Shown piece after piece: positions 7,236-10,941 of a DNA stretch of 10,941 bases. Each line of letters begins with the position of its first letter. Within the stretch, counting starts at the first letter, position 1. The DNA lies in contig JAFIHQ010000160.1 of the NCBI GenBank assembly GCA_017849315.1, forward strand, positions 1 through 10,941, in the 5' to 3' direction. Both the position numbers and the translations under genes were made by a program. The stretch comes from Treponema sp. Its GTDB lineage: Bacteria > Spirochaetota > Spirochaetia > Treponematales > Rectinemataceae. The notes under the pieces were generated by a model, which did no database searches, was not told the DNA's origin, and was given only the letters and a program-made list of their open reading frames with translations.

Positions 7236-10200
7236 AGATGCGATCCTGACGGCGATTTTTCCACCTCGATGCGCGCCGGGATGCGCGAACGCAACTCGGC
7301 TACATGCGAAACGATCCCTATCGTCCTCGTACCCCTGATACGATTGAGCACCACAATCGCCTTCTCCAACGACTCCTCGTCGAGCGAACCAAACCCCTCG
7401 TCGATAAAGACCGAGTCCAGCGCCACGCCCCCTGCGCGCTCCCGGATCGAGTCTGCAAGGCCAAGCGCCAGACTGATCGACGTAAGGAACTTCTCGCCGC
7501 CAGAAAGCGTGTCCGTAGGCCGCTCGGCCCCAGTCCATGCGTCCAGCACCGCGATATCGAGCCCGGTCTTGGCTCTGCCCACTCCCTCGCCCTGCGCCTG
7601 TTTGAGATAAAAGCGCCCGTCCGACATCTGGGAAAGGTGATTGGAGGCGCGCAGTACCACTTCGCCAAAATACATGCCCAAGACAAAATTCTTGAAAGGC
7701 AAACGCCTGCCGTTTATGTCACCGCTCAAGAGAGCCTGCAACTCATAAAGCCCACGCGACTCGGCAAGCGCCTTCTCCCGCTCCGCCTTTTTGGCATTGA
7801 GCCGGCCAATGCCCTCCTCAAGGCGTTGGACGTCCCGCCGCGAGGACTCCGCAGCTTGGCGTGCTTTGGCAAGCTCCTCATTCGCGAGCGCAAGCGCTCG
7901 ATCTTCGTCTGCAATCCTGGCCTTGCAATCCTCGAGCGCCGATTCAAGCCGGTCGGCCAGTGTCTTGTCCGCGAGCTCGCCGGCCCGGACCGCTCCCGTA
8001 GGCTGCTGGCCTGCATCCACAAGCTCTTGCACCGCACCCATGAGTGCCTGCGCCGTCGCCACGGCTTTTGTCACAGCCTCCTTGTAAGCTGCCTCCGCGG
8101 CCTCCTCGACCGCAAGCTCGTCTGCGGGCATGGTGCACCTGCGCGCCTCGGCAATTGCCACATCCACCTCATGAGGAATTGCCACCTCCAGTTCCTGAGC
8201 AATGGCCGCCTCCGGTTTCTCCGTGGTCTTACTCCGTCCTGTGCGTTCGCTCACAAAATCCAAAGGCAAAAAGCCCGCAGCCTGCATTGCCACAACGAGG
8301 CGCGGCAGCTCTTCTGCAAAGGCAGTTTGAGCGCCCCTAAGCGCAAGTGCGAGCGTATCCTTGCGCGTAAGCAACTTCCCCTTGAGGTTTTCCCATTCCT
8401 GACACGCCTTTTGTAACGAATCGCGCTCCGTCGCGAGCGCGTCCACCCGCGCTATGGCAACTTCATACTCCGGGCCGGGATCTGTCGCGCCCGAATCTGC
8501 TTCTCTTGCCTGCAGGGTCGCTTTACACGCTGCATGTCGCGAACGGGCTTCTTGCAACGCCGCAGCCTGCAACTCCTCTTCCGAACGCACCAGCTTGAGC
8601 TTTGCCTCGAGCTCGCATGCACGTTTCGAACGGGAATCGAGCGCATCCAGCTCATCCCGAACCGACTTCAGCGCTGCATCGAGCCGCCGCCTGGCGTCAC
8701 GAACCGCGCTTTGGGCGTCCGAAGACCGCGAAGACCGCGAAGACCGCGAAAACTCTGAAAACTGCGAAAACTCCGAACCGAGCCACTCGTCAAGATTGGG
8801 CGAAGCCTTAAGCAGCGTAACAAGTTCAGCATCGACCGTTTTGACCTGTCCCTCAGCTTCCGACAGACGCTGCCGCGCCGAATCGAGCGAGGCCTGCGCA
8901 CCCGCGAGCGCCATCGAGGCTTTGTTCGCGTCTTCCGAAGCCCGTTCCAATTCTTCCCGCTCTTCCCGCAAATTCGCGATCTGACCGGCTTCTCCCGCCT
9001 CTGTCGAACCCCCAGCAGGGCGGGGCGGCACCGCCGGCGCCGGGTGATGTACGGAGCCACACACAGGGCATGGCTCGCCGTCGCGCAGCTGCAAGGCCAG
9101 ATGCACGGCCTCGGCTTTTCCCAGCCTCTCGGAAAGCGCATTTTGTGCCACCTTGGCGCGCTGGGCTTCCGATTGTGCGTTTCGATATGCCAATTCGCAA
9201 GCCTCAAGCGCTGCCCTGCGCGCTTTGACCTCCACTTCGAGCTCTGCCTTTCGGTCGGCCTTGGTTTCGAACTTAAGGAACTCTTCCTGTACTGCGTGAA
9301 ACTTTTCGAGCTTCGCCCTGGTCTTTATAACCTCATCCTGATTAGGTCTTACGGTTTCGATCTCTATTTCGAGCGCCGCACGCTCCTTTGCCTTGGCCTC
9401 GGCAGCTTTTTCGGCCATGGAAAGCGCGCCCTGCGCCCCCACGAATGCGTCCAGCACACTTATGTGCTGCTTCCACTTTTCAACGCGCCCTTCGAGCCTG
9501 ATTTTCTCTTCCTGTGCTTGGCGTATCAACTCGACAAGCTCAACAAGCCGCCTCTGCCAGCGCGCCACTTCATCGGCCTTCGCACGATGCCTTTCGTATT
9601 CGTCGGTGGCACTCTGCGCGGCCGTCGCAGCACGCTGCACCGTCAATCGCGCCCTCTCGAATGCCTCGATATAGGGCATGACGCCTGCTGCGGCTTTGGC
9701 TTTCCTGATTTTCCCGGAGCGGGCATCCTCGTTAGGCCCTTGTGCCTGCAGTGTGGCAACCTCATCAACGGCTTGTTTTGCCTTTTGCAGCTGTTCGAGA
9801 TGCTGTTGCAATACATCTTGCTCGTGCTGTCTTGCCTTGACATTCTCCAAGGCTTCTTTTTCGCGTTGTGCGGCAGACATAGCTGTGTCGCGCAACGCAG
9901 AAAGTCGCGCCTCAGGTTCCTCGCCGAGCTCACTGGAAAACTCTACAATTTGACTGTCATAATTCTCAAGCCTTTGACGCGCCGCATCAGATTTGGCTTT
10001 GGCGAGTTCAGTGACGCGCGAATGGAGCTCGACAGGGAAAAGCTTTTCCAAAATCTCGCTTCGTTTCTTGGAATTCATGTCAAGAAAATTCTGAAACTCA
10101 CCCTGAGGCAGCAGAATTACCTTGGAGAATTCGTCGGCACTCAAGCCAACCAACCTCTCGATACGCTCAGAAACCTTGTCTTGACCTTCTTCGACGACTT

Positions 10201-10576
10201 CCCATTTCGAAGCAAACTGATACATCGTCGCGTTAGGCGAAACAGAAACGAGGTCGTCAGGTCTACCACCCTTTTTGCGCCTCAAATACGGAGGCGTGCG
10301 TTCGATCTTATAACGGCTTTGTGCAAGCTCAAACTCGAATTCGACAAAAGGCTTGTCGCCGGGCTCGGCATAATTGGAGACAAGCGTAGCCTCATGGCTT
10401 CTGCGAGCCCCGGGAGCCCTGCCATAGAGCGCATAGGTTATTGCGTCGAATAAGGTTGATTTTCCGGAACCGGTCTTGCCGCAGACTAGGAAAAAATCTC
10501 CCAACGCGGAGAAATCGACGGTGGCACGTTCCCGATAAGGACCAAAGTTCTCCAAGGTAAGCTTAATCGGACGCAT
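7202..10576 (-). CDS. sbcC: SbcC exonuclease subunit (Rad50-type SMC-like ATPase)
   Basis: SbcC is the ATPase partner of the SbcD nuclease; together they cut DNA hairpins and protein-blocked ends during repair and replication. The protein is 1124 aa against about 1050 in E. coli. The N-terminal half-ATPase has Walker A CGKTGSGKST (32-41) and the Q-loop ILLPQGEF (Q158). Long heptad-like coiled coil (about 180-500) leads to the zinc hook C503-P-V-C506 in CPVCGSVHHP, then a second arm of about 430 residues, then the C-terminal half-ATPase. That half carries signature LSGGEKF (1024-1030), Walker B with D1059-E1060 in VFIDEGFGSLDE, and H1091 in IVSH. The ATG at 10576 gives the canonical start MRPIKLTLENFGPY and follows GGAGG at 6 nt. 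An in-frame upstream ATG at 10612 is less likely. The start lies inside the end of sbcD (14-nt overlap). The C-terminal arm contains low-complexity segments and two tandem repeats. Confidence 0.96.
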   Translation of the reverse strand: MRPIKLTLENFGPYRERATVDFSALGDFFLVCGKTGSGKSTLFDAITYALYGRAPGARRSHEATLVSNYAEPGDKPFVEFEFELAQSRYKIERTPPYLRRKKGGRPDDLVSVSPNATMYQFASKWEVVEEGQDKVSERIERLVGLSADEFSKVILLPQGEFQNFLDMNSKKRSEILEKLFPVELHSRVTELAKAKSDAARQRLENYDSQIVEFSSELGEEPEARLSALRDTAMSAAQREKEALENVKARQHEQDVLQQHLEQLQKAKQAVDEVATLQAQGPNEDARSGKIRKAKAAAGVMPYIEAFERARLTVQRAATAAQSATDEYERHRAKADEVARWQRRLVELVELIRQAQEEKIRLEGRVEKWKQHISVLDAFVGAQGALSMAEKAAEAKAKERAALEIEIETVRPNQDEVIKTRAKLEKFHAVQEEFLKFETKADRKAELEVEVKARRAALEACELAYRNAQSEAQRAKVAQNALSERLGKAEAVHLALQLRDGEPCPVCGSVHHPAPAVPPRPAGGSTEAGEAGQIANLREEREELERASEDANKASMALAGAQASLDSARQRLSEAEGQVKTVDAELVTLLKASPNLDEWLGSEFSQFSEFSRSSRSSRSSDAQSAVRDARRRLDAALKSVRDELDALDSRSKRACELEAKLKLVRSEEELQAAALQEARSRHAACKATLQAREADSGATDPGPEYEVAIARVDALATERDSLQKACQEWENLKGKLLTRKDTLALALRGAQTAFAEELPRLVVAMQAAGFLPLDFVSERTGRSKTTEKPEAAIAQELEVAIPHEVDVAIAEARRCTMPADELAVEEAAEAAYKEAVTKAVATAQALMGAVQELVDAGQQPTGAVRAGELADKTLADRLESALEDCKARIADEDRALALANEELAKARQAAESSRRDVQRLEEGIGRLNAKKAEREKALAESRGLYELQALLSGDINGRRLPFKNFVLGMYFGEVVLRASNHLSQMSDGRFYLKQAQGEGVGRAKTGLDIAVLDAWTGAERPTDTLSGGEKFLTSISLALGLADSIRERAGGVALDSVFIDEGFGSLDEESLEKAIVVLNRIRGTRTIGIVSHVAELRSRIPARIEVEKSPSGSHLHVVSVPDQAE
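8141..8212 (-). repeat. 24-bp tandem repeat (three degenerate units) inside sbcC
   Basis: Three consecutive 24-nt units encode the octads EAAIAQEL, EVAIPHEV and DVAIAEAR (residues 789-812). On the plus strand the unit starts at 8151 (GCAATTGCCAC...), 8175 (GGAATTGCCAC...) and 8199 (GCAATGGCCGC...). The units differ by several substitutions, so the expansion is not recent. Confidence 0.8.
8721..8774 (-). repeat. 9-bp tandem repeat (six units) inside sbcC
   Basis: On the plus strand GAAGACCGC is repeated three times exactly (8721-8747). It is followed by three related units GAAAACTCT, GAAAACTGC and GAAAACTCC (8748-8774). In the sbcC frame they encode a run of three-residue units, EFS/QFS-like then RSS-RSS-RSS (about residues 602-619). 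The repeat length preserves the frame, so copy number could vary without breaking the protein. Confidence 0.9.
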
Positions 10577-10941
10577 CGCCGGCCTCCGAAACTTCTTTGA
10601 GCAATGCGTCAAAAAGACTGAGCGTAGCCTGGTCCGGCTCCTCGGCTTTCATCTCTTTGTAGAATGCGACAAAGTCATCGCGCACTAATGCATCGGCGCT
10701 CTGCACTTTGCCCATGCCACCATTGAGCCGCCGCACATGCAGGCCATCGCAGCCTGCAAAATCTGCCGAACCATTCGAGCCAAGCACGGCATACCGATAC
10801 TCGAGCGCGAGCTGGTGAACCCCCAAATTATAAGGGTACAAGTTGCGCAGTTGCCCCTCGGGGTCGAGCACCGGCTTCTCGTCCGTCAGCGTGATGTCGA
10901 CATAATCATCGCGTTCTTCAGGGCGCGGCGGATTGCCAAGA
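10563..10941 (-). CDS. sbcD: SbcD nuclease subunit, C-terminal part only (Mre11-type)
   Basis: The frame is open from the right window edge to the TAA at 10563-10565, giving the last 125 residues. SbcD is the manganese-dependent metallophosphoesterase nuclease of the SbcCD complex; its catalytic N-terminal domain lies outside the window. The visible part matches the C-terminal capping region: RPEERDDYVDITLTDEKPV, then LDPEGQLRNLYPYNLGV, which is the usual SbcD pattern of a β-strand followed by the 'LR..YPN.L' segment. The tail (DQATLSLFDALLKEV) would contain the helices that contact the base of the SbcC coiled coil. A GTG at 10871 is not the start, since the frame and the family similarity continue upstream of it. 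The stop lies 14 nt inside sbcC, so the two subunits are probably translationally coupled. Confidence 0.9.
   Translation of the reverse strand, partial: LGNPPRPEERDDYVDITLTDEKPVLDPEGQLRNLYPYNLGVHQLALEYRYAVLGSNGSADFAGCDGLHVRRLNGGMGKVQSADALVRDDFVAFYKEMKAEEPDQATLSLFDALLKEVSEAGDASD
10583..10587 (-). promoter_or_regulatory. sbcC ribosome binding site inside the end of sbcD
   Basis: GGAGG on the minus strand, 6 nt before the ATG at 10576. It supports that start codon over the upstream in-frame ATG at 10612 and lies within the sbcD coding sequence. Confidence 0.7.

Noticed and set aside
7236..7300. Terminator for the dehydrogenase near the T run at 7256-7260
   Set aside because: The five T residues are not preceded by a convincing GC-rich hairpin, and they lie inside the sbcC coding sequence.
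7304..8416. A 370-codon open frame on the plus strand opposite the C-terminal third of sbcC
   Set aside because: It is a by-product of high-GC coding on the other strand: composition rich in Arg, Leu, His and Cys, with no domain signature.
8721..8774. CRISPR-like array from the regular 9-bp repeats
   Set aside because: The units are directly adjacent with no spacers, only 9 bp long, and lie in frame within sbcC.
9044..10453. A 469-codon open frame on the plus strand opposite sbcC
   Set aside because: sbcC on the other strand has every family motif over this region. The antisense protein has no recognisable motif and reads as a mirror of sbcC codon bias; no ribosome site was evident.

Overview
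The window looks like part of the chromosome of a diderm (Gram-negative-type) bacterium with mid-range GC. OppA carries a cleavable Sec signal without a lipobox cysteine, so it is probably a soluble periplasmic binding protein, which implies an outer membrane. A spirochaete-like origin is possible from the general look of the proteins, but nothing here proves a taxon and no RNA gene is present.

Region 1 (1-5937, minus strand) is an oligopeptide ABC importer in the order oppA-oppB-oppC-oppD-oppF; oppF runs off the left edge. OppA (periplasmic) captures peptides, OppB and OppC form the membrane channel, and OppD and OppF are the paired cytoplasmic ATPases. The four distal genes are tightly packed (11-nt and 17-nt gaps, then a 1-nt stop/start overlap). 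oppA is separated from them by a 264-nt gap holding a strong intrinsic terminator, so oppA is probably made in excess, with oppBCDF fed by readthrough or by its own promoter. OppC is unusual: a periplasmic insertion of roughly 125-130 residues contains a long acidic stretch lacking Lys and Arg.

Region 2 (6021-7235, plus strand) is an iron-type (group III) alcohol dehydrogenase, divergent from oppA across an 83-nt intergenic region. It carries the family NAD and metal motifs plus an unusual His-rich insertion near the N-terminus, partly built from a 15-bp tandem repeat.

Region 3 (7202-10941, minus strand) is sbcD-sbcC, the bacterial Mre11-Rad50-type nuclease and ATPase for DNA-end and hairpin processing. 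Only the C-terminal 125 codons of sbcD are present; sbcC is complete (1124 aa). The two genes overlap by 14 nt. The 3' end of sbcC overlaps the 3' end of the dehydrogenase gene by 34 nt (convergent). sbcC has two in-frame tandem repeats (9-bp and 24-bp units) in the C-terminal coiled-coil arm.

Base composition rises sharply near 6000. In single 60-base lines I counted 24 G+C at 2341 and 29 at 5281, against 43 at 6841 and 39 at 8881, falling to 31 at 10321. I found no tRNA, rRNA, CRISPR array, insertion sequence or phage gene. No clearly new multi-gene system is visible; the most unusual items are insertions and repeats inside otherwise familiar proteins.
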